From assembly GCA_947000775.1 (NCBI GenBank), contig CAMQGK010000604.1, positions 4,518,501 through 4,582,500 of the forward strand: a DNA stretch of 64,000 bases, given 5' to 3'. Made by a program: the position numbers and the translations under genes. Every line of letters begins with the position of its first letter. Position 1 is the stretch's first letter. This document shows positions 1-10,279 of the stretch, piece after piece. Under the pieces are notes generated by a model. It searched no databases. It saw only the letters and a list, made by a program, of their open reading frames with translations, and had not been told where the DNA came from. This DNA comes from Pterois miles (taxonomy: Eukaryota > Chordata > Actinopteri > Perciformes > Scorpaenidae).

Positions 1-1114
1 TTGATATACTGTATGTGTTGATTCAACACAAAAATATAGAACAGTCAAATCTAGAATGCACAACAACATAGGCTTGTATAGTCACCGAAATATGACTAAA
101 AAGATGTTTCTGGTAGGGTCATATTTAGGTGACTTTCCCCTCATACAATGCCTTGGGACTTTTTTTCTCTCATTCAAAACATACTGAAGACAGAATCCAT
201 TGAGTTTGGTTTTGTTGCACTTTGTGTGAGGTTGATCCATATTTTTGAGCAAAATACCTGGACTATACCAATTCAGATTGTTGTCTAAAATGTTTTGTAG
301 AGCAGGTTTGTATTGTCTTATCACAACTACTCTAGAAAATACATAAACTCCACTGGCAGAAAAGACGGCATGCATTGACCATAACCAAAACTTGTCTCAG
401 CACCGCTTCTTTTGACTCGCATTGTGTAAATGTTTTACCATTTGACATGGTGTTCATAGCCACGGAAGAGATTCAAGTATCATTTCCAAACTTTCCGACT
501 AATCTTCTTGCGTAGTCACACTACCAAAACTCATTACACAAAAAGGAGCATTCAACTCAGCGTACTTTAAAGAGTTTTACCACAATATAAGCCACTTTAA
601 AGACAGCTGTAAAGTGTATCTACCTCTAAAAAAAGAGAGGCCGAATGCATTTTCCCTCAAACTCAACACAGACAACATACGGCAATAGCCCACAGCACAA
701 TGTTGGACTTAAGACACTATAAATAATTATAAGGCCCTCCAAAATGTCAAGGACAGCTGTGTTAAATGTTAAAGGCAATAGTAAAACAAGGCAGGAATAG
801 GCCAGAAACATTTTCTATCGTGGATAAAATGCAACAGTGTAGTAAGGGCTTCACTGAGCAGGAAATAGTAAATCCTACTTGTCAGGAAGCATGAGACAAA
901 AACTGTCAACATAAAGAGGAAATACTCATCTCATATTTTATCGCAGGAGACAAATGTGAGCCCTGACACTGACCAAACAATGACAATATACCACTGCTCC
1001 CATTAGCTGCAACCAGGCAAAAGAAGCTGTTTAATTTCAATGCAGGATAATCACCTTTGACCTATATTTACTGATCTGCACACTATTGCCCTAACCCTGA
1101 GGACTGTGATGGTT
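1..1114. other. gene-free stretch
   Basis: AT-rich sequence. A 97-codon minus-strand frame (375-82) has no recognisable motif or splice context, and nothing else is supported. Confidence 0.5.
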
Positions 1115-1449
1115 AAGAAGAAGAAGAAGAGAAGAAGATCAACCTTTATTAGTCCCGCGAGGGGAAATTAAATTTTAAACTCTGTTTATTAACTTATACA
1201 CGGTACGTGCAGACCTGAAACACACACATGCACATGCATCAATGGAGAGGTGTCAGAGTGAGGGGGCTGCTCCTGAAAAGCGCCCCGGGAGGTGGGGGGT
1301 TTGGGGCTTGCTCAGGGGGGCCCCGGGGGGGCCAAAAGGGAAAAAAGCACCCCCCCAGCTGACAGTTCACACTCAGTTCTTGGTCCATGTCGGGACTTGA
1401 ACCCGTGACCCTCCGGTTCCCAAGCCAACTCCCTACAGACTGAGCTACT
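1115..1449 (-). mobile_element. tRNA-derived SINE with (TTC)n tail
   Basis: On the minus strand: GTAGCTCAGTCTGTAGGGAG (A box), GGTTCAAGTCCC (B box), GGGGCGCTTTTCAGGAGCAG, then GGGACTAATAAAGG and a (TTC)n tail (plus-strand GAA at 1115-1138). It is the same family as 18436-18642, but retains the tRNA-like head. Confidence 0.85.
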
Positions 1450-1720
1450 TAAAGAGTAAAGACTAAAAATATCACTAAAATGAGGAAGCATCAAACGTCT
1501 CATAGAGTGAGCAATGAGATACTAATATTGGATGATGTACTTCAATCTGAATACATGTCTCTCAAGGCAAGAATGCAACTAGTATAACATCATGTATTCA
1601 ACATTTTGACACCATATTAATGAATCTGACACTGCATGTACTTCATGGACAGTTTCTAGGAATATGCAACTAGGAGCTCACCATTTCACAGCCAAAATAA
1701 TGCTACAAAGTGAGTAGTTA

Positions 1721-2050
1721 CAGTGGATAGAAAAAGTCTACACACCCCTGTTAAAATGCCAGGGTTTTGTGATGTAAACAAATGAGACCATGATAAATCA
1801 TTTCAGAACATTTTCCTCTTTAAATGTGACCCATAACCTGTACAATTCAATTGAAAAACAAACTGAAACTGATTTGGGAGGGGGGGGGGAATAAAAAACT
1901 TACAGTAAACTGGTTGCATAAATATGCACACCCTAATATTTTGTTGAAGCATCTTTTGATTATATTACAGCACTCAGTCTTTTTGGGTAGGAGTCTATCA
2001 GCATGGCACATATTGACTTCACAATATTTGCTCACCCTTCCTTACATCTC
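1721..2050 (+). mobile_element. DNA transposon remnant, Tc1-like type suspected
   Basis: AGTGGATAGAAAAAGTCTAC, ACACCCCTGTTAAAATGCC, AAATGAGACCATGATAAATC, CAGCACTCAGTCTTTTTGGG and TAGGAGTCTATCAGCATGGC follow a well-known dispersed vertebrate element. Only one end is present; class assignment is from memory. Confidence 0.55.
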
Positions 2051-2182
2051 CCACTGTAGTGAGTCGAAAGCTTAAAGTAATTTGTCATTTAATCTGTCTC
2101 TTTACTAAAATGACCAAATATTCTAATTGTATTAGACAATATAGCCATTTCAACAAGGAAATGTAAAGAAAAGCAGAGTATC

Positions 2183-2483
2183 GGGCGGCATGGTGGTGCA
2201 GTGGTTAGCACTGTTGCCTCAGGGTAAGAGGGTCGCAGGTTCGAATCCGTCTTGGGGCTCTTCTGTGTGGAGTTTGCATGTTCTCCCCGTGTTAGTGTGG
2301 GTTTTCTTCCTCCCACAGTCAATGCAGACATGCAGTTTAGGTTAACTGACTCTGTCTCTATGTGCCCTGTGATGGACTGCCGACCTGTCCAGGGTGTACC
2401 TGGCCTTCGCCCAATGCCAGCTGGGGTCGGCTCCAGTCCCCCTGTGACCCCTAATGGATGAGCAGTCGCAGTTGGATGGATGG
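2183..2483 (+). mobile_element. tRNA-derived SINE, near full length
   Basis: GGGCGGCATGGTGGTGCAGT (A-box region GTGGTTAGCACT), B box GGTTCGAATCC, GTGGAGTTTGCATGTTCTCC, TGTCCAGGGTGTACCTGGCC, and a GATGGATGG tail. It is the best reference copy for the SINEs at 24834 and 49713. Open frames on both strands over it are SINE artefacts. Confidence 0.92.
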
Positions 2484-2984
2484 GACTGTACCAGCATGAA
2501 TTTCTCAGACAGGTTGTTCCAACGACACTAGACACTATAATCTGTCTCTGTTCTCAACTTTATTACCATATGATTATAACATACTTCAATTTAGGCAAAG
2601 AATAATAAATCTTTAATTATAAAGCACCTTTGACAAACAAGTTTACAAATTACAAAAATGTATTACTGTACTGTTTGTTTGAGTCAGCTGTGACCTTTAA
2701 ACTCAACCAAATCTGTCACAACTTAACCAAATGTGATCGAACCTCCTTTCTCTGGCAGAGCAGCAACAATGAGCACTTTTCATTTCTGTGAAAAACCCTG
2801 AATGTAATTGTGTCTCCATTTACTATCCATCAATATCTTGTAGACATTGTGTCCCTTTCTTTTCATAATTCCACGTGGTAAATTTCCTGAGACTCTAATG
2901 AGAAAGAATGAAAGAAAAGCAGAGCATGAAAATGGCTACCGGGTCTCCTCTCCTTCCCATTCTCCTCAGTCTACGCTATCCGAG

Positions 2985-3029
2985 GGTTTTTTTTTTTTTT
3001 TTATTAATTTTATTTAATTATCCCACAAA

Positions 3030-3064
<35 letters not shown>
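2985..3064. repeat. poly-T tracts
   Basis: A T-run near 2988-3001 and a run of about 31 T at 3033-3064. Probably a reversed poly-A from an old retroposon or slippage. Confidence 0.9.
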
Positions 3065-3068
<4 letters not shown>

Positions 3069-3159
3069 TGGCCCATCTCTGCCCGTATCCTACTCCCACT
3101 GTGTGAGTTTGTAATTTAATAAAGCTTCATTTAAGAGAGAAGTTGATTAAAAAATTAAG

Positions 3160-3480
3160 CTCCAGTGATCACCACAGCCTCAGCCCTCCCCATTTCATGA
3201 AAAGATCCAATATTTCATATTATGAAAATGGCGGGCAGAAATTATCACCGCAGGACAAGTTAATGCTTTCCATACGATCATATGACAATGACAGCAAACC
3301 CAACTACAGCGAAAGCCCAGATACAATAAAGCAAAGTACAAGAGTTCATTTCAACCCTGTAATGTAAATGAGGCATTTTTTCAGGTTTCCTTCGGCCCCT
3401 GCCATCATCCGCGTGTTAATTTTTTCATTCATAATTCATATTTCCCGACTTATTCTGACAGCAGGTGACATGCCACAGTT
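3160..3480. other. repeat-free stretch, possible conserved non-coding element
   Basis: Contains CATTCATAATTCATA, GTTAATTTTTTC and CAGGTGACATGCC motifs in sequence without repeats. The plus-strand frame 3143-3367 has no family motif. Function is unproven. Confidence 0.15.
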
Positions 3481-4254
3481 GTGAAGGAGATTTCTTATAT
3501 TTCTGACTCTTTAGAGTGAATGATGACACTGTGCTGCAATGCTGGATTTAGGAAACGGAGAAATTCCAGCCTACTGCCCTCTGCTTGGTTTGACTGTACA
3601 GGCTAATTACCTTTGCTCACACAAAGTCTTTGAAATACAATCTCCCTAAGTTATCCCATCTGTGCAGCAAAGTGTACACAGGCACACAAAGTCACTAATA
3701 TAGAAAATGTGCAAGCTGTCAATTCCTATTATAAAAAAAAAGGGAAAAAATAAATGATAAATGCAATATCTACATTGCAGCTTAAAGTTAAATACCTTCT
3801 CACTGCTGGAGAAACATAATCCACACAATTAATGCTTGAAAATTATAGCCTGGATCTAGTGGCAGTTTTGAACCATAAGTTATTGATTTGGAAATGAAAA
3901 CCTGTACTCTTCAAGGTTAAATCCAGTCCACCCTCATTACTGCTCTGTCCTTGAGAGGCCCGCACCAGGGCTGCTGCAAGGAGTAGAGAGGACTGCTTTA
4001 ATGAAGGTGAATTTAATGGGATTTAATGTAGCTGGGGGCAATGGAGCAGCAGAGATATGGTTTTAACAAAGAGCAAGGGACCAAGGGTACAGCCAAGAGA
4101 GCAGCCATTTTCCTTTCTTTATATTTATTTCACATTTGGCCGAGCAGAGTAAAAGCACACCGCATTTTCGTCTGACTCAGACCAGAGAGTCAGTGGTTAC
4201 ACTTCTATAGTCAGGACAATGCAGGCCTCTAGCTTTCCATCTTAGCATTCACAC

Positions 4255-4367
4255 ACATATTGTATAACATGGCATCATTTTTAACAGATTGGAATACTCT
4301 GACATGACGTTTGTATTACAATGTTTAATAATGCCTTATTTTTATTTTTAAATAACATTTGAGTTTT

Positions 4368-4406
<39 letters not shown>

Positions 4407-4515
4407 GTTTTCCCAAGATGGTACATCAAATATGTGATGTTCTGTATAAATGTGTTTTAATCCTGCGGAAAGGAAAACACTGCAACACTATTGACTGAGC
4501 ACTGAAGATAATTTT
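4255..4515 (+). repeat. first copy of a local direct duplication
   Basis: The counterpart of 4893-5090, longer because of an A28 run (4376-4403) and about 30 extra bases that follow it. Confidence 0.9.
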
Positions 4516-4560
4516 CTCAGAGAGGTGGCTCCAAAAACAGCATACAGGAGTCCTCATAGG

Positions 4561-4892
4561 GACAGTGTATAGGATTTGGAGGCATCTAGTGGTGTGGTTG
4601 CAGATTGCAACCACCTGAGTATCCCTCTCCTCACTGCGGTAACGGGAGCCGCCAAGTGCAAAACCATGGTAACGGCGTTCGTCTCGCTCAGGCCATCCTT
4701 ACCATAATAACATTAGAGTCAGTGTTTGATTTGTCCATTTTAGGTTACTGTAGAAACACAGTGAAGCAACATGGCGGACTCCCTGAAGAGGACCTGTTCC
4801 CTTTGTAGATATGAAGCGCTCATTCTAAGCTAACAAAAACACAACAGTTCTTAGTCTGATGTGATTAAACACTAATGAAAGCATAATTATGA
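4561..4892 (+). mobile_element. MITE-A copy between two direct duplicates
   Basis: GACAGTGTATAGGATTTGG, CATCTAGTGGTGTGGTTGCA, AACATGGCGGACTCCCTGAA, GAGGACCTGTTCCCTTTGTA and CATAATTATGAATATTATAT. The family's last ~50 bp are missing; the sequence passes directly into the duplicated segment. Confidence 0.8.
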
Positions 4893-5090
4893 ATATTATA
4901 TAACATGGCTTCACTCAAACAGATTGGAATACTCTGACATGATGTTGAAATAACAATGTTTAACAATGCTTTATTTTTGTTTTTTTAAATAACATTTGAG
5001 TTTTAAATATCTAAAAAGTATTACTATTAATGTGTTTTAATACTGCAACACTACTGACTGAGCAACTGAGCACTGATAATAGATAATGTG
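4893..5090 (+). repeat. second copy of a local direct duplication
   Basis: AACAGATTGGAATACTCTGA, CATGATG, TAACATTTGAGTTTTA, TGTGTTTTAATACTGC and CACTACTGACTGAGCA repeat 4255-4515 in the same order and orientation, with small indels. Confidence 0.9.
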
Positions 5091-5110
5091 ATGATGCAGG
5101 CAGTATTCTA

Positions 5111-5565
5111 TGGTGCCTTCAAATCGTGTCGTGTTTACTGTGTTCATGAGTAGAGTCCATTTGAACGCCCTCTTCATGTTGCATTCACAACCTCATAAAT
5201 AGAAAGTTTCTGAAAGCTCTGAGTTCACAAGTTATGGCCTGTTTGTTGACGGAGGCTCTGAAGTTAATATATTATAATTTCAGTTGCATGTTGTTTCTCT
5301 TTATTTATTCTCTTTATTTTATGTCTGAGGAAAATGTTGATATTCCCAATGACCTCATCTTTTCCCTCTGTCACTGTACCTCTGCATTTACTGTATTAAG
5401 TTACCCACTTGCTAGCTTGTTAAATCATCAACCTCCGAGGCTTCTAGATGCCGACAGTAACGTTAATATTGCCGTTGCTTAGCAGCGGTGTTCTCACGAC
5501 TGTACCACTTGAACGCCAAGCATATTCAGATTTCATGAGCTGAAGAGTTTCATTTGAAGGCACCA
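5111..5565. mobile_element. TIR element, possibly PIF/Harbinger-type MITE (455 bp)
   Basis: Perfect 14-bp inverted ends: TGGTGCCTTCAAAT (5111-5124) and ATTTGAAGGCACCA (5552-5565), flanked by CTA on both sides (5108-5110, 5566-5568). A 3-bp duplication would fit PIF/Harbinger. The internal open frame (5234-5482) has no family motif. Confidence 0.75.
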
Positions 5566-8500
5566 CTACATTCACAGCCATCTTTAGGGATCAGAGTTAC
5601 ATTTTTGATATCAACTTACAATGGTCTGTTCTCCTTCACCTCTTACTGGGCAAGTGTTTTGATAGACTAAGCAATTGCATCATATGCCTCTCCAGTCCGG
5701 CATTGTGCGGATGCCTTAACACAAAGCTTTAGGACAAGTAATGTTCCTACTTTTTTATTATTTTCATAATCTGGTTCCATTATTAATTGTGTGGAGCTCT
5801 CACAAATGCTGGATCCCATTTGCCTCACACAGCTTGGCCCTTCAGCTGCGAGGTCATGATCACATGGCTATGCCCTCAGCTTTTGTGAGCCTGATGTGAA
5901 CAATGTGTGCTTTCTGCAAATAACATTACATGGCCAGCTCCTACAGTAATGCCCCATAAATATGCCAAAATCTTGAAAAGCAAAAAAAAAAAAAAAAAAT
6001 ACTTTCATACCTGGTTTTGAAACCCTTGCACAGCCATTTCTCTTCTTTTTTCCCTATCCCTTCTCTTCCCTCTCTGAAGATCTGCAGGAGAGCTGACAGG
6101 GTGCTAATTCACAAACAGAAAGGAGAGCAGGGAAAGCAAGTATGTGATTACAAATGCCAATGCCATGATATAATTCATACAGTGTGTGTTGTTATCAGTG
6201 GCAATTCTTAATAATCATACTGGGCCAATGGCCAAACTCATTACTGATCATTGCCTTCCCTTCCTCTGGAGCTGGATGCAGTATAAAAATTAACTGCTCT
6301 TCTATCCCTTTCTGCTTCCACAGTCTCTCATCAAAACACAAGCAAGAAAAGTCTTTTTATCTTCTGCTTTAGTTGAATAATACTTTTCACTGCATTTTAA
6401 ATGTGGAATCACTCTGTAGGTGGTAGGTTTAAAAAAGAAACATCTCTGAAAGATCAAATAAGGAGCACATATTTAAAGACATATACCACTAGGTACATGC
6501 AATACCTAATTAAGGCATGCTTCTCTTTGCCAGTGTGGATATATTTGAGCAGAGGGCACTAGGAAATGAGTAAGAAGCTATCCTGTCTGTGTTTTGCTCC
6601 ATCCTGAGACATTTGAGGATCAAACGTCATGGCTTGACTGACAGGAGAACTAACTCTGGATCAAGGGGGCACCAGCAATTCACAATGCAAGATACAGCAT
6701 AGTAAACCTGATACCAGGACCATTATTAGTGTGTTTGCATCCCATATGAAAGTTATGCACTAGCCAGATCCATATGCATCCATATGCCTGTATGATCATG
6801 GCGAACCTTTAAACTGTCAACTTACAATGTTTCAAAATAAATGGTCGCAAATAAAATCATGCCATCCTCCATTATAATGAAATAAATACAAAATCAATCA
6901 TGAAAAACATGGATTAGTGACAGCCTGTTTCCGACTTTATCGGGCAGTTCTGATAATATGATTGAAAAGGATCAGATGTTTTCTGAGAAATCTTTAAACT
7001 TCTGAACTGAAGAGCTCCCCTGCTGACCCACAACCAAGAAACCTCTTCCAGATTTTTCCTGTCATGTTTAATTGTAAGTGGACTTAAGGAAACTTGTCAA
7101 TGCCAGTTAATTTTTCAAAATTACTAAAAAAGCTGCGATAGCTATAAAACGAGACGCATTGTTCGCACATCTGCATTTTCCATTTAATCTTTGACTTTCA
7201 TTGGTGCTGTCTGTAATCCCTCAGACATGACTAATGGGAAACATTAAGTACAGCTCCAGGAACAAGTGGTTTTAATTAAAATTCTGGATCACACAGATAC
7301 TTGGGGGGGAAGAGTATTTTTAAGCATTTTTCACAGAACAATGTATGTTTTTTTTTACTTGTATTTTTTGTTGTGGAGACCTCAAAAATAAAACAAAACA
7401 CAAGCAGGAAGATACAGACTCATCCAAAGTTCAGTAATCAAATCATATTTCCTCCACTGACACTTTAGAAGCAGCAAATATGCAAAGATACAGCTTAAAA
7501 CTATTATTAATCCTGACACACAAAGCACTAACACTTTTAGGATGTCTAGTTTCCTGTTTACAAAACCAAAAAATGTCCTTAAAACAGATGGGTGGCATGT
7601 GAAAGCATCTTGAGAAGGCCATGCAAAGATCTGTTTTATTAATTCTGACAATGAAACAGGCAGAAGGGGCACACCACTTGAGCCAATCTTTAACTTCTGT
7701 TAGCTGTGGTTTGTTCAACACACACATCTCAACTTACTTAATCTACAGCACTCAAGGTCACAGTGACACCATGACCTTGAGATATTATGTAAGGTATAAT
7801 CACTATAACAGCTCTGACTTTGGGAGTCACTAGACTAAAGCTCTGGGGTTTGATGAGTTGCCATCAAAGAGTGGCAAAAAACAACAACATTTATAACATA
7901 ACCTGTGCTTGTGATTTATATTTATATTGGCAAGAGTATCTACTATACCCTAAGACTATGAGTTTAGATTATGTATATATATTTTTATACAATTTTAGAA
8001 AACCAACCTCTGGTGAATGTAGGGCCCTGCAGAGCTATTCTGTGGGACTGGTACAGCAACAGTTTGCCATTTTGGGAAAAATTATAATTTGCTTTTGCCA
8101 ACAATTAGATTTGATCTATACCGCTGTCACAATTGTAAATATGAAGTCATAGCCAACAGCCAGTCACTACGTGCTTGTCTGGCAACCTCACAGTGATGAC
8201 AAGACATTAGGGAGTCACTGTGCCCGACCAAGAAATAAAGTTTATAATGGTACACAATTTTTTATCACCTCACAGCTTATATTGTCAAAGCAAGCACCAA
8301 ACTCTGCTACCAGTATTAAGGACGGCCCTTATTTTCCTCTGTTTTTCAGCACATTCATTGGTCCAGAAAGCCCTTATTTGGTGATTTGCAGGTCAAACAA
8401 TATCAACACCGTAGTAAATTTGGCTGTAAAATGAAAAGCTTTATATGTCTAGATAATAAATGTTTTAACAGCATTTCAGTGACTATATAGTGTGTTAATA

Positions 8501-8859
8501 TATGTTAGGACATGCTTTACATTGACATTTTGCGCTGTTGAAACAAGATTAATAGAATGGATGAGATGTATATTTATGTAGGAGCAGGGCACACATTTAT
8601 TACACCTGTGGCCTAATATTAACCCCATCTGAACGGCTCTTTTGTTGTCCTCAAAAGGTCTCTGAAACAATGCAGTCAGCTGAATAACAGAAAACATGGA
8701 CCCCTTCCTCACAGCACTTTGACTGAAGAGAACTGACTGAAGACAGGCCTGCTGAGTACACACACCATGGTATACTGGCTGACAACAAGTTAGCTTAACA
8801 AGAAGTAAATGCAACAGACACTAAATGCAACATTGACAATTACAGTGTCATCTAACTGG
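5566..8859. other. gene-free stretch
   Basis: No supported exon or transposon; only an A18 run at 5982-5999. If the exon at 9249-9398 is real, this stretch would be part of its first intron or hold unrecognised small exons. Confidence 0.5.
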
Positions 8860-8891
<32 letters not shown>

Positions 8892-8910
8892 ATGGGGGGG
8901 GGGGGGGGGG
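8860..8910. repeat. (TG)n microsatellite and G17 run
   Basis: TG dinucleotides from 8860 to 8891, GAT, then 17 G residues (8894-8910). The minus strand would carry a C-rich tract; the G run could form a quadruplex. Confidence 0.97.
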
Positions 8911-9110
8911 CACCTGAGTTAACTTTTGTCTGGTTTTCTAGCTAACTCTAAATGCTAAATGTCCGTTTTACCTTCAGGTGTTCAGCCACCTGGTAGCCCT
9001 ACAGCAGCAGGGCACGCTGATTTGTGGCCTTCAGTCTCTAGTAACATCGTGTTATTTTGTTCGTGTGTTATTTTTTTTAACTTCGGAGCAGCTGAAGCAC
9101 ACAAGAACCA

Positions 9111-9175
9111 ACGCTAGTTAACGCTAGTTGACGTTAGTTAACGCTAGTTCACGTGAGTTAACGCAAGTTAACGTC
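9111..9175. repeat. 10-bp tandem repeat (ACGCTAGTTA)n
   Basis: Six consecutive 10-mers (ACGCTAGTTA, ACGCTAGTTG, ACGTTAGTTA, ACGCTAGTTC, ACGTGAGTTA, ACGCAAGTTA) and a partial seventh. It lies in the candidate first intron, about 75 bp past the donor. Confidence 0.9.
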
Positions 9176-9248
9176 AAGGAACCGTTTTCTTAAAGTAACG
9201 TTAAAAGCTGCACTTTGAAAAACCACAGCGGATCGTAATCACACTTAC

Positions 9249-9398
9249 CGGTCTTTAGAGGACATTTTTCAGGTTTCTGAAAGACTTTGGTGTCCAGCTG
9301 AATCAAACTGAGTTCAGTCTGCTGCATAGTCAAGACGATGTTTAAGGTTTAAACTCCTCGTCAATGCTGAAGCTGTGTCCACTGAGCCAAGATGACAG
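9249..9398 (-). other. candidate first exon of an unidentified minus-strand gene
   Basis: It follows the ETS/CRE motif. An ATG at 9327-9325 opens MQQTELSLIQLDTKVFQKPE, then KCPLKT, which stays open to a consensus donor (CCG|GTAAGTGT) at 9249/9248. A second ATG (9265-9263, MSSKDR) is in another frame. I do not recognise the peptide and found no exon 2 in the 9.2 kb to the left, so the exon could be wholly 5' UTR of a gene with a long first intron. The transcription start is a guess. Confidence 0.35.
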
Positions 9399-9430
9399 CC
9401 GGAAGTGACGTTTCTCTTTGCTTGACTAAA
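9328..9430 (-). promoter_or_regulatory. candidate CpG-type promoter
   Basis: CCGGAAGTGACG at 9399-9410 is an ETS (GABP-type) site fused to a CRE half site, an arrangement found near the start sites of many housekeeping genes. An AAGATGAC motif next to it (9390-9396) resembles YY1. CpG frequency from about 8980 to 9440 is well above the rest of the window. Direction is inferred from the splice donor at 9248. Confidence 0.4.
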
Positions 9431-9456
9431 GTGAAGCACGAAATGGTTCCGACATG

Positions 9457-9503
9457 AACAAACAAACAAACAAACAAACAAACAAATAAATAAATAAATA
9501 AAA
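9457..9503. repeat. (CAAA)n(TAAA)n microsatellite
   Basis: Seven CAAA units followed by four TAAA units. It lies immediately upstream (minus-strand sense) of the candidate promoter. Confidence 0.98.
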
Positions 9504-9509
9504 TGAAAA

Positions 9510-10215
9510 TTAACAAAATAAACAAAAGAATCTGGGAAACTGAAAAGTCTAACTGTGCAGTGCAACCAACTAAAAAATTATATTATTCAATATATTCAGC
9601 TGGGATCAGAAAACCAAAACACTGGGCTGAAAGTAGCCAACAAATAAGAAATGTTATATTATACTTTACTCTATACTTTCTCATGCACCCTGTCTGACTT
9701 GTCAGACTGGCTCGATGTGATTCTGAGACAGGTATATGACATAAATGAGAGATAAACAAATCCTCATGTATGGTGAAGCACAGTTTTGCTTGTGTGGTTG
9801 TAAGTATTTAATTCAGTGCAAATACACTAAGTAAGACAACTACAGATGTTGACAGGAGGTATTAAATCATGGAGCTTTTTTATAGTCTTATTTGTTCTTT
9901 GTTGTTTGGTTTGGATTGCAACCAGGTGCAATTCAAATTTGGGCCCTTTTTCATTCAATTGAATACACCGATGTTTTCTTTATAATCCCCTGTATTGTAG
10001 TGTGATCTGAAGTTTCCACAATAAATCTTCTTCTGTTCTCATCATCTGGTCCTGCAGCTCTAAGCCTTCTTAAGTCAGGTCCTCTGCTTTGCAGTTAACA
10101 ACATCCATCCCTCAATACTGTTGTGACAATGGAGTTGCAGAGCAGCAAAGACAAAGCATGTATGTGTCCATCTGGAAAAGACATTGGAACAAACAGGTTG
10201 TTGGGGCAACAGGAG

Positions 10216-10279
<64 letters not shown>

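Noticed and set aside
82..375. 97-codon minus-strand frame, possibly transposase-derived
   Set aside because: Some words looked transposase-like, but no catalytic pattern or element ends were found.
1380..1449. tRNA gene on the minus strand
   Set aside because: A and B boxes are present, but the sequence continues into a SINE body and tail and no cloverleaf is intact.
2089..2535. 148-codon minus-strand frame
   Set aside because: It lies antisense across the SINE at 2183-2483; its longest part is SINE sequence.
8476..8814. 112-codon minus-strand frame as exon 2 of the 9.25-kb candidate gene
   Set aside because: No acceptor in a suitable phase, and no protein family features.
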